A DNA stretch of 6,209 nt from an uncultured Ruminococcus sp. (GCA_900539095.1 UQAR01000095.1:1-6209); one strand, 5' to 3'. Positions 1 through 6,040 are shown, counted from the stretch's first letter. A program made the numbers and translations. Notes: a model not told the origin generated them from the letters alone.

Positions 1-48
1 CGAGATTCGCCTTAGTCTCGTGGGCTCGGAGATGTGTATAAGAGACAG
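1..48. other. Untrimmed Nextera i7 adapter, left end (not genomic)
   Basis: Positions 30-48 are the 19-bp Tn5 mosaic end (AGATGTGTATAAGAGACAG). They are preceded by the Nextera read-2 adapter stub (15-29), an 8-base index TCGCCTTA (7-14, which I recall as N701 in its primer orientation), and the last six bases of the P7 primer (CGAGAT, 1-6). This is synthetic library sequence; the genomic insert begins at 49. An open reading frame from the neighbouring gene runs through it and stops inside the index. Confidence 0.98.
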
Positions 49-1004
49 GTTCTTATCCTTGGCTTGTCGTTAGGATTTTCCATGTGAGCAATGAGCGTCT
101 TGACCGCAAGGTCAGCCATATACTCGGCGTCAACATTTATGGTGGTTATAGTCGGGTCTGAAACGTCAGAGATAAGATAATTATCATATCCAACGATAGA
201 AATATCCTCCGGCACGCTGTAGCCCATTGTCCTGAGCTGCTTGATAGCAAGATAAGCCGCCTCATCGCAGTTGCAAACGAACGCCGTCGGCATATCGTCC
301 TCAGGGAACGTCATGGTAATAAAATCACGCTTGTCACGGTCATCGATACGCCACTTTTCGTTCACCTCGTAGCCGTGCTCGATCATGGCTTTCACATATC
401 CCATATATCTGTCGAAAATACTTGTGGTAGCAAATTTGTTGCCTATATAGCCTATCTTTTTGTGTCCCATGCTTATAAGATAGGACGCAAGTTTATAACC
501 ACCGCTGTAACCATTGGTAACAACAGCGTCAAGAGCAAGTGACGGCACATAGTAGTCAAGCAGTATAAGATTTTTCACATTTTCACTAAGCAGCTTTGCA
601 TACTCCTTAGAAAGCTGACCAAGGGAAATAAGAGCCGACACCTGCTTGTCCTCGATGCAGTGTGGCAGCATGAGCCTGTCCTCGTCCTCCTGATCGAGAT
701 TTTCCATTATGCAATACATATTCTCTTTTTTGAGCCTTGTGACAAGAGCGTTATACAATGCCCAGTAAAAAGAACCGTTAGGGTTGATGAATTTTGACGG
801 TATGAGCACGCCTATAGTGTTTCCTGCCCTGTTCTGAGCACTTTTCACGCCAACATATCCCATTTCGTCAGCAACCTGCTTTATCTTCTCTCTGAGAGCG
901 TCGCTCACTCCGCTTTTTCCTGCAAGAGCTTTCGATACGGTAACGTTGCTGGTGTCACAGGCTTTGGCTATATCTATAAGTGTAACTGCTTTCTTCAAAA
1001 TCAT
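49..1004 (-). CDS. LacI-family transcriptional regulator, C-terminus cut off by adapter
   Basis: A DNA-binding repressor of the LacI/GalR type: an N-terminal helix-turn-helix followed by a periplasmic-binding-protein-like effector domain that normally senses a sugar. Counting from the GTG at 1007, the HTH is at residues 9-30 (TLIDIAKACDTSNVTVSKAL), the hinge at about 51-62, and the ligand domain starts at TIGVLIP. Family landmarks follow: the MGHKKIGYIG block, FVCNCDEAAYLAIKQL, and ISIVGYDNY..SDPTITTINVD. GTG at 1007 and ATG at 1004 are adjacent start options; I chose ATG. A TTG at 998 has a good Shine-Dalgarno (GGTGAT, 1003-1008) four bases before it and would give a family-typical MKKAVTL start. 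The real sequence ends at residue 319; the last codons (CLLYTSPSPRD) come from adapter, so perhaps 10-25 native residues are missing. The hinge has Arg where most LacI proteins have the minor-groove leucine. Its target and ligand cannot be read from this window. It has its own promoter at 1071-1098. Confidence 0.93.
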
Positions 1005-1070
1005 CACCGCTTTTTCTACTTAATTAATGAGCACACAGAGTAAAATAAACATACTTTGCGTTCACTATTA

Positions 1071-1098
1071 ATTATATCATTTTGTGTCACAAAGTCAA
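1071..1098 (-). promoter_or_regulatory. Sigma-A-type promoter of the LacI-family gene
   Basis: On the minus strand a -35 element TTGACT (1093-1098) is separated by 16 bp from an extended -10 TGATATAAT (TATAAT at 1071-1076). This fires towards the regulator gene with a leader of about 60 nt before the start codon. No terminator is visible between the upstream membrane-protein gene (ending at 1146) and this promoter, so some read-through from that gene is possible. Confidence 0.82.
1081..1093. promoter_or_regulatory. Candidate operator: perfect 13-bp inverted repeat inside the regulator promoter
   Basis: TTTGTG-T-CACAAA is a perfect palindrome with a one-base centre. It lies in the spacer between the -35 and -10 elements of the LacI-family gene promoter, overlapping the last base of the -35. 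A repressor bound here would block RNA polymerase, so autoregulation by the encoded protein is the simplest inference. The single-base centre differs from the even-spaced CG-centred operators typical of the LacI family, so another regulator remains possible. Confidence 0.5.
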
Positions 1099-1145
1099 TA
1101 GAATATTATAAAATCTCACATTTGAACAAAAAAGCAGCACAAAAA

Positions 1146-1784
1146 TCAGTCAATAATACTCTCAACAGGTGCGTTATCCCTCTCACGCTGCAATCTTTTG
1201 CGTTCCATGAGCTTTCTTATGGCAGTGCAGATAAGCAGCACAGTGGATATCACCGCAACGCCAACGATAGGATAGAACCTCCACATATATTCCTTGTCCA
1301 TATTCTGCAAAGACTGATCCACAGCCGTTGTGCTGAGTTTGTCCTGTATCCTCTTTATGAGATATCCTCCTGCTTTAAGAAAAGATACCGTTCCTCCCAC
1401 GCTCAACACAAACGAAACGATATATTTTTTGAAAAATGCAAACAATATCCCTGCAAACATTGCCACAATGCCTGCTGCCATTGCCCACAGCACCCACTTT
1501 GGCGGAACAGGTTCGATATACTTGCCTATAATGCCCACAATGGTCACGCCGCCGTAGAAAAATCCCGAATAAGCAAACGGCACTATCATGATAAGCTTTA
1601 AAATAAGATAATAAACAAGCTCGCCGTTTGGCTTGACACGCTTAGCCTTTTTCATCATTTTTTTAGCTGAGCGGCTCTGTTTTTCCCTTGCCTCTTCACG
1701 TTCTCTCTGTTCTTCAAGCTCAGCCTCTTTTTTGAGCCTGTCCTGCTTTTCTTTTTGTGCTTTAAGTCTGTCCTTTTTTGACAT
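1146..1784 (-). CDS. Coiled-coil, multi-pass membrane protein of unknown function
   Basis: I do not recognise this 212-residue protein. Residues 1-50 are almost entirely K, E, R, Q, A and D (DRLKAQKEKQDRLKKEAELE and onwards), predicting a long charged coiled coil ending in a polybasic patch (KKMMKKAKRVK, 41-51). Four hydrophobic segments follow at about 56-75, 97-118, 121-143 and 170-189; a weaker one at 76-90 may extend the first. The tail is basic (RKLMERKRLQRER) then acidic. By the positive-inside rule the N-terminal coiled coil should be cytoplasmic. The start is well supported: GAGG at 1791-1794 lies six bases upstream of ATG 1784. It has its own promoter at 1836-1864 and is divergent from spoIVB. 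No enzymatic motif is visible, and the coiled coil may mediate self-association or tethering of a cytoplasmic partner, which is only inference. Confidence 0.85.
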   Translation of the reverse strand: MSKKDRLKAQKEKQDRLKKEAELEEQREREEAREKQSRSAKKMMKKAKRVKPNGELVYYLILKLIMIVPFAYSGFFYGGVTIVGIIGKYIEPVPPKWVLWAMAAGIVAMFAGILFAFFKKYIVSFVLSVGGTVSFLKAGGYLIKRIQDKLSTTAVDQSLQNMDKEYMWRFYPIVGVAVISTVLLICTAIRKLMERKRLQRERDNAPVESIID

Positions 1785-1835
1785 AATGTACCTCTTTTAT
1801 GTATTAAAATATTATTGGTCATTCATTAGAACTTT

Positions 1836-1864
1836 ATTATATCATAGTATGCCACGGATTTCAA
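1836..1864 (-). promoter_or_regulatory. Sigma-A-type promoter of the membrane-protein gene
   Basis: On the minus strand a -35 TTGAAA (1859-1864) and an extended -10 TGATATAAT (TATAAT at 1836-1841) are separated by exactly 17 bp. Transcription would start near 1829, giving a leader of about 45 nt that carries the ribosome binding site at 1791-1797. This near-consensus vegetative promoter suggests the gene is expressed in growing cells, unlike the divergent sporulation gene. Confidence 0.85.
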
Positions 1865-2024
1865 CACATACAAATGAAAATTTCTTCCGCCACGCAGACA
1901 GGCTCTCAGAATAAAATTGAAAAAGGCTTTCCAAGACAAATAATACTTATGGATAAAGCTGAATTAAATTTCTAGACAGGTCAACAATAAAAGCGAAAAG
2001 AAAAACAGAAAGGAACGTGAAAAA
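1865..2024 (+). promoter_or_regulatory. Upstream region of spoIVB; ribosome binding site seen, promoter not resolved
   Basis: A GAAAGGA Shine-Dalgarno at 2008-2014, ten bases before ATG 2025, fixes the spoIVB start. In Bacillus spoIVB is read by forespore sigma-F/sigma-G, but I find no convincing match to those patterns here. The best vegetative-like candidate is TTGAAA (1917-1922) with TAATAC (1941-1946), spaced 18 bp, with a poor -10. I see no hairpin or other element in this stretch. Confidence 0.35.
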
Positions 2025-3251
2025 ATGTCATCATTTTTCAAAAAAACAGCCTGTACAGCAGGGATAATACTGCTGGGGCTTTTCGGTTTGATAGGGTTTT
2101 ATTCCACCACTCTTCCCGACTTCTATCTTGTGTCAAAGGGCGACGACCTCAGTGTCAATTCATTTTTCACCATATCGGCAAAGCCCTGCGAAAGCAAGGT
2201 CACAGTGGCAGTATCTGACGGCACTTCAGGCTCGTCACGGTATACAAAAAATATGCTCATGCTGTTTGGAACAGTACCTGTCAAGGAGGTTGAATCAAAG
2301 ACCGTGGAAAGACCAATGCTTTATCCCTGCGGACAGCCTTTCGGCATAAAGCTCGTCACAGAGGGCGTAATGGTAGTTGACCTGCAAAAAATAGACTCCT
2401 CCAGTCCTGCAAAAGACTGCGGTATCCGTGAGGGAGATGTGATAGTATCCATTGACGGCGAGAAGATCAAAAGCAATGCAGACGTTGCAAAAATAATCAG
2501 AGGCTCAAACGGCGAACCATGCTCAGTTCGTATAAAGCGTGGCAGCGACGACCTTACCTTCAAGCTCTGCCCTCGTCTTGAGGACGGCAGTTACAAAGCA
2601 GGAATGTGGGTGCGTGATTCCTCAGCTGGCATAGGCACGCTCACATTCTACAACGCAGAAAACGGCACTTTCGGCGGTCTTGGTCACCCGGTATGCGACG
2701 CCGACACAAAAGAACCCCTCCCCCTCTCCGCCGGCACAGTGGGCGAAATAAACCTCACCGGTTTCAACAAGTCACGCTCAGGCTGCCCGGGTCAGCTCCT
2801 CGGAGAGTTCGCAAATTCCGCCTCCACAGGGGATATCCTGAAAAACTGCGAAAGCGGCGTTTTCGGCACGCTGAATGCAAATCCATGTCAGAACACCAAA
2901 GAACTGCCCCTTGGTTTCCGTCAGGAGATACACACAGGCAAAGCGAAGATACTTTCCTCTATCGACAATGACGGACCAAAAGAGTACGAAGTTTCTATCG
3001 AGCAGATAAATCTCTCAGATTCCGCCGAACATGACCTTGTTATCAAAATAACCGACAAGGCTCTTCTTGAGAAAACAGGCGGTATTTTGCAGGGCATGAG
3101 CGGCTCTCCTATCATTCAGGACGGCAGACTTGTTGGTGCAGTGACTCACGTTTTCATTGAGGACACCGCAAAAGGCTATGGGATCTTTGCCGACGAAATG
3201 TATTCAAAAGCCTCAGAGATCTCCGACAACGCCGTTGAAAACGCAGGTTAG
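2025..3251 (+). CDS. spoIVB: SpoIVB intercompartmental signalling serine peptidase (S55 family)
   Basis: Forespore-made protease that acts in the space between the forespore membranes. In Bacillus it cleaves SpoIVFA to release SpoIVFB and activate sigma-K in the mother cell. The 408-residue product has an N-terminal membrane anchor (about 9-28), a PDZ domain (about 112-182, with CGIREGDVIVSIDGEKI) and a C-terminal S55 peptidase domain (about 190-400). The catalytic triad fits H221 (GGLGHPVCD), D344 (KITDKALLEKTGG) and S359 (QGMSGSPI); the 15-residue D-to-S spacing matches what I recall for Bacillus H236/D363/S378. The conserved AVTHVFIEDTAKGYGIFAD block closes the domain. Length is slightly below the Bacillus protein (about 426). 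It precedes spo0A, as in many Clostridia, with a 267-bp gap. It is cysteine-rich (10 Cys), unusual for an exported protease. It looks intact and active. Confidence 0.96.
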   Translation: MSSFFKKTACTAGIILLGLFGLIGFYSTTLPDFYLVSKGDDLSVNSFFTISAKPCESKVTVAVSDGTSGSSRYTKNMLMLFGTVPVKEVESKTVERPMLYPCGQPFGIKLVTEGVMVVDLQKIDSSSPAKDCGIREGDVIVSIDGEKIKSNADVAKIIRGSNGEPCSVRIKRGSDDLTFKLCPRLEDGSYKAGMWVRDSSAGIGTLTFYNAENGTFGGLGHPVCDADTKEPLPLSAGTVGEINLTGFNKSRSGCPGQLLGEFANSASTGDILKNCESGVFGTLNANPCQNTKELPLGFRQEIHTGKAKILSSIDNDGPKEYEVSIEQINLSDSAEHDLVIKITDKALLEKTGGILQGMSGSPIIQDGRLVGAVTHVFIEDTAKGYGIFADEMYSKASEISDNAVENAG

Positions 3252-3419
3252 CGACCTTTGCCGACTGCTGTCGATTTATGAAAAAGTGCTGTTCCAAGAA
3301 AAATATCGTCCTCTGTCGATTGGTGTTTAAATATCTTGTATCAGAATATTCAGTACCGTATATTTGTACAATATGCATTAAATAGTCGATAATTTGTTGA
3401 CGATTTTTCTAAAAAACTA
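3252..3419 (+). promoter_or_regulatory. spo0A upstream region with a cluster of Spo0A-box-like heptamers
   Basis: The gap between spoIVB and spo0A contains four plus-strand matches to the 0A-box core: TGTCGAT at 3269-3275 and 3314-3320, AGTCGAT at 3384-3390 and TGACGAT at 3398-3404. The known 0A box is TGTCGAA or looser TGNCGA. The last two start 14 bp apart, close upstream of the candidate -35 at 3420. Spo0A is known to bind its own promoter in other spore formers, and the DNA-recognition helix of the Spo0A encoded here is nearly unchanged, so autoregulation is a reasonable inference. No terminator is seen after spoIVB, so read-through into spo0A is also possible. I could not identify a sigma-H promoter. 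Confidence 0.55.
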
Positions 3420-3448
3420 TTGCATTTGAAAAATAAATGTGCTATCAT
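3420..3448 (+). promoter_or_regulatory. Candidate vegetative promoter of spo0A
   Basis: An extended -10 TGCTATCAT (TATCAT at 3443-3448) has a weak -35 TTGCAT (3420-3425) 17 bp upstream. The start point would be near 3455, giving a leader of about 65 nt. The -35 matches consensus at only three of six positions, so activation by a bound factor at the adjacent 0A-like boxes would make sense. Confidence 0.45.
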
Positions 3449-3505
3449 TTATCTTGTGAAAGGGAGTTAAAACAAAAGCTCTCAAACAAAAATGACAGAA
3501 TATAC

Positions 3506-3510
3506 GGAGG
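3506..3510 (+). promoter_or_regulatory. Ribosome binding site that fixes the spo0A start
   Basis: GGAGG here lies eight bases before ATG 3519, an ideal distance. It is only two bases before ATG 3513 and lies downstream of ATG 3492, so neither of those in-frame upstream codons is likely to be the real start. Confidence 0.85.
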
Positions 3511-3518
3511 AAATGACA

Positions 3519-4301
3519 ATGACAAACAAGATCAAAATTCTTATCGGCGATGATTCAGCACAGTACGGGGTAGCGTGTGCGTCCTCATTGAGAGCAATGG
3601 GATTTTTTGTGATAACACGCCCGAAAGACGGACTTACTATCTATGATGCAATAAAAAACGAGCAGCCTGACGTTGTCATCGCAGACGCAGTTATGCCGAG
3701 CCTTGACGCAATAGAGCTTATCAGGAAGATACAAAACTCATCTTATCAAAAACCGCTTTTTATAATCACAAGTGCCTATGAAAATTCCTTTATCGAAACT
3801 CAGGTCATGAACGCAGGAGCGTCATATTTCATGCTCAAGCCTTTTGACATCAAGATACTTGGCGAGAGGATAAAATCCATGCTTGATATCGACACCGATA
3901 TATCCTCCGACTCAAATTATATGAAAAACAAGCAGAGCATAAACCTTGAGATAATCGTCACCGATATCATTCATCAGATAGGCGTGCCTGCACATATAAA
4001 GGGTTATCACTATCTGAGGGAGGCTATAATACAGTCTGTGAACGATAAAGAAATGCTGGAAAGCGTTACAAAGCTATTATATCCTGCGGTGGCAAAAAAA
4101 TTCGCAACAACGCCCTCCAGAGTGGAAAGAGCCATACGCCACGCTATTGAGATAGCATGGGACAGAGGCGATATCGACACCCTCAACAGCTTTTTCGGCT
4201 ACACCATAAACACAGGCAAGGGCAAACCAACAAACAGCGAATTTATCGCCCTTATCGCAGACAAAATCAGTCTTAAATTCAAGACCACAATGGCAGTCTA
4301 G
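3519..4301 (+). CDS. spo0A: Spo0A, stage 0 sporulation response regulator
   Basis: Master transcription factor for entry into sporulation, active when phosphorylated on its receiver aspartate and dimerised on 0A-box DNA. From ATG 3519 the product is 260 residues, the usual family length. The receiver domain (about 4-120) has the acidic pair D11/D12, phospho-acceptor D56 (VVIADAVMP), switch residue T84/S85 (FIITSAYE) and K107 before P108. A linker (about 122-140) leads to the Spo0A-specific DNA-binding domain (about 141-258), with the signatures IIHQIGVPAHIKGYHYLREA, TTPSRVERAIRHAIEIAW and KPTNSEFIALIADK, almost as in Bacillus. One small departure is LDAI where most family members have LDG after the phosphorylation site. 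An upstream in-frame ATG at 3492 would add nine residues but lacks a ribosome binding site. It follows spoIVB and is closed by a terminator at 4323. Confidence 0.98.
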   Translation: MTNKIKILIGDDSAQYGVACASSLRAMGFFVITRPKDGLTIYDAIKNEQPDVVIADAVMPSLDAIELIRKIQNSSYQKPLFIITSAYENSFIETQVMNAGASYFMLKPFDIKILGERIKSMLDIDTDISSDSNYMKNKQSINLEIIVTDIIHQIGVPAHIKGYHYLREAIIQSVNDKEMLESVTKLLYPAVAKKFATTPSRVERAIRHAIEIAWDRGDIDTLNSFFGYTINTGKGKPTNSEFIALIADKISLKFKTTMAV

Positions 4302-4322
4302 AGGTCATAAGTCATATATACA

Positions 4323-4362
4323 AAAAGAGCAGAACGCATTTTTACGTTCTGCTCTTTTGTTA
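4323..4362 (+). terminator. Intrinsic terminator after spo0A
   Basis: AAAAGAGCAGAACG (4323-4336) pairs perfectly with CGTTCTGCTCTTTT (4345-4358) around an eight-base loop, giving a 14-bp stem that ends in a T-rich stretch. It begins 21 bases after the spo0A stop codon. The A-run at the base means it could also work weakly on transcripts coming from the right. Confidence 0.92.
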
Positions 4363-4374
4363 CTTGTTGATAAA

Positions 4375-4496
4375 TGTAGGGGCGAACAGTGTTCGTCCGT
4401 CTTTGTTCGCCTGCTAAATTTGCAATAAGACAAACTTTTTCGCTTTGGGTGTGACGTTGCATTTCCGAACACAGGCGACCTCAGGTCGCCCCTACA
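4375..4496. repeat. MITE-like palindrome-ended repeat (122 bp)
   Basis: Perfect 11-bp terminal inverted repeats, TGTAGGGGCGA (4375-4385) and TCGCCCCTACA (4486-4496), bound this non-coding stretch. Each end also contains a one-base-centred palindrome: CGAACA-G-TGTTCG (4383-4395) on the left and GGCGACCT-C-AGGTCGCC (4474-4490) on the right. A second inverted pair, TGTTCG (4404-4409) and CGAACA (4466-4471), lies further in. No transposase and no obvious target-site duplication are present. I recall similar GTAGGGGCGA...TCGCCCCTAC repeats in many gut Clostridia, where translations give spurious RGDLRSP peptides, but I could not search. It lies between two convergent terminators, where insertion does little harm. 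Confidence 0.75.
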
Positions 4497-4500
4497 CACA

Positions 4501-4536
4501 AAATACAAAAAAAGAGGGCGAAATGATCCGCCCTCT
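4501..4536 (-). terminator. Intrinsic terminator of the sugar transferase gene
   Basis: On the minus strand AGAGGGCG (4529-4536) pairs with CGCCCTCT (4513-4520) around an eight-base loop, followed by six further T residues (4507-4512). It starts 15 bases after the TGA stop at 4551-4553. The perfect 8-bp GC-rich stem and U-tract are textbook. Confidence 0.93.
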
Positions 4537-4550
4537 GCATTTTCATATTA

Positions 4551-5966
4551 TCACAGCTTTATCTCTTCGCTGCTCTTTTCGTCCTTGCTGTTGTCATGCT
4601 CTATCCTGTCACGATGAGTTTCAAGAGGTGCTGAATCCTTAACGCCCTCTGTCGCCTCAGGGATAAAACAGATCTTAACAGTCATAAAGAATATTCTTAT
4701 GTCAAGCATGAACGACTGATGTTCTATGTACATAAGGTCAAGTTTCAGCTTGTCATAAGGGGTCGTGTTGTATTTTCCCATTACCTGTGCATAGCCCGTA
4801 AGTCCGGCCTTGACCTTGAGCCTGTATTTGAACTCAGGCATAGTCTTTTCATACTTCTGAGCTATCTCAGGTCTTTCAGGTCTTGGGCCAACAAATGACA
4901 TATCGCCCTTTAAGATGTTTATAAGCTGCGGCAGCTCATCTATCCTTACTTTTCTGATGAACTTTCCTATAGGCGTTATACGGCCGTCGTTCTTCTTCGC
5001 AAGTGTCGCACCGCTTTTCTTTTCGGCGTCAACGATCATGCTCCTGAACTTGTAGACCTTAAATACCCTTCCGCCTGTTGTCAGCCTTTTCTGAGAATAA
5101 AGCACCGGACCTCCGTCATACGCCTTTATAGCAATAGCCGTCACTATCATAAACGGTGACGCCACCACCAGTGCGGCAGCCGACAGCACAATGTCAAGTA
5201 TCCTCTTTACCGCACGCTGTTCCCAACGCAAGCCATCATTTCTTGCAAGCAGCAGCGGCGTATCAAAAAGGTGAAAATCCTCCGCACCCCTGACGATAAT
5301 GTCAGAAAGCTTAGGATTTATATACGTCCTGATAGAATTTTCAAATGTAAATTTCAGCAGCTTGTTTCTCAGATCATTCGGTATGTCTGAAATTATCACT
5401 GCCTCATATTTAAGTATCTCACGCTCGATATCCTCAAGGCTCTCGTCACAGCTTATAGAAGAGCATATCCTGTATTTGTCGTTTCTCACGCTCATTTTGG
5501 AAACAAGATATTTTGCGTTCTTGTTGCCATAAACGATTATCATTCGCCGTGGAGGGTATACCGCCTGATAGATCCATGTGAAAACATAGCTCCACACAAA
5601 CGCTATCACCGCCTGTATCACCGTCATGACCAGTATCGGTGCAATGTTCAGCCTGCCTCGTCCGATAAGAGAAACAAGTATGAATTCTATAAAATTCGCA
5701 CCCAGAACGCCAAGCAGCTGCGAGCCGAAAAGTCCCGTGAATTTGGCATATCCAAGCCGAAAGCCGTTGAAAGTCTTTGCCATTGACAGATATAGCACCA
5801 AATAGATAGCCACCATAAGAATGTTACCATTGTGCCAGAAAGGGTCACGCATCGCCTTGTTGTAGTAATTGTTCCAAACGGTGCTGAAACATTTCATAAA
5901 GGCACATATGATAACAAGAGCACTGAGATAGTTTAGTATCTTTTTGAACTGATCTCTGTTATTCAA
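4551..5966 (-). CDS. Exopolysaccharide-type polyprenyl sugar-phosphate transferase
   Basis: Membrane enzyme that moves a sugar-1-phosphate from a UDP-sugar to undecaprenyl phosphate, the first step of exopolysaccharide or capsule repeat assembly. The 471-residue product has four N-terminal membrane helices (about 10-28, 47-65, 80-102, 108-130), a central nucleotide-fold-like region (about 140-240) and a C-terminal bacterial sugar transferase domain (about 252-437). That domain shows a re-entrant membrane helix with a proline kink (255-281), GGPVLYSQKR, KVYKFRSM, the catalytic Asp-Glu pair D343-E344 (RIDELPQLINILKGDMSFVG), PRPERPE and VKAGLTGYAQV. This is the long, five-helix WbaP-like architecture. 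The start is TTG 5966, preceded by AAGGAAAGG and GGCGG (5974-5985); the first in-frame ATG lies inside helix one. The last 36 residues form a charged tail outside the domain. The sugar is unknown. No other polysaccharide gene lies in the window. Confidence 0.94.
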   Translation of the reverse strand: MNNRDQFKKILNYLSALVIICAFMKCFSTVWNNYYNKAMRDPFWHNGNILMVAIYLVLYLSMAKTFNGFRLGYAKFTGLFGSQLLGVLGANFIEFILVSLIGRGRLNIAPILVMTVIQAVIAFVWSYVFTWIYQAVYPPRRMIIVYGNKNAKYLVSKMSVRNDKYRICSSISCDESLEDIEREILKYEAVIISDIPNDLRNKLLKFTFENSIRTYINPKLSDIIVRGAEDFHLFDTPLLLARNDGLRWEQRAVKRILDIVLSAAALVVASPFMIVTAIAIKAYDGGPVLYSQKRLTTGGRVFKVYKFRSMIVDAEKKSGATLAKKNDGRITPIGKFIRKVRIDELPQLINILKGDMSFVGPRPERPEIAQKYEKTMPEFKYRLKVKAGLTGYAQVMGKYNTTPYDKLKLDLMYIEHQSFMLDIRIFFMTVKICFIPEATEGVKDSAPLETHRDRIEHDNSKDEKSSEEIKL

Positions 5967-6023
5967 TAATAAACCGCCTTTCCTTGCTTTATTTAGCTAA
6001 GGTCTGCAAAATCTATAACGAAT

Positions 6024-6040
6024 AAAGTATAGCATACTTT
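6024..6040. promoter_or_regulatory. Candidate operator: 17-bp inverted repeat over the -10 element
   Basis: AAAGTAT-AGC-ATACTTT is a perfect 7-3-7 inverted repeat that exactly covers the -10 element of the sugar transferase promoter. A protein bound here would exclude RNA polymerase. The regulator is not identifiable. Part of the symmetry is contributed by the -10 sequence itself, so chance is not excluded. Confidence 0.4.

Noticed and set aside
1056..1914. Plus-strand open frames at 1056-1601, 1330-1557 and 1633-1914 opposite the membrane-protein gene
   Set aside because: They lie antisense to a gene with a good start, promoter and membrane topology; none has a convincing ribosome binding site or protein character.
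1961..1990. Sigma-G-like promoter for spoIVB (GAATTA then CAATAA)
   Set aside because: Spacing is plausible but both elements deviate at key positions; too weak to claim.
3320..3350. Possible sigma-H promoter using GAAT at 3344-3347
   Set aside because: No AGGA-type -35 element at the required distance; the GAAT is part of a short AT-rich palindrome.
3344..3371. Short palindromes GAATATTC (3344-3351) and TTGTACAA (3364-3371)
   Set aside because: Only eight bases each in a very AT-rich stretch; expected by chance and not placed over a promoter that I can identify.
2128..3378. Overlapping frames inside or opposite spoIVB (2128-2349, 2321-2563, 2693-2971, 2921-3115, 3154-3378)
   Set aside because: spoIVB is unambiguous in this region and these frames are shadows with no recognisable features.
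3397..3423. TTGACG (3397-3402) with TATTGC (3418-3423) as a spo0A promoter
   Set aside because: The spacer is only 15 bp and the -10 is poor; the pair at 3420-3448 with an extended -10 fits better.
4305..4642. Open frames 4305-4508 (minus) and 4445-4642 (plus) across the repeat and terminators
   Set aside because: They are translations of the repeat and terminator hairpins (RGDLRSP-type peptides), with no ribosome binding site and no protein character.
5299..5532. Plus-strand frame opposite the sugar transferase gene
   Set aside because: Antisense shadow of a well-supported gene.
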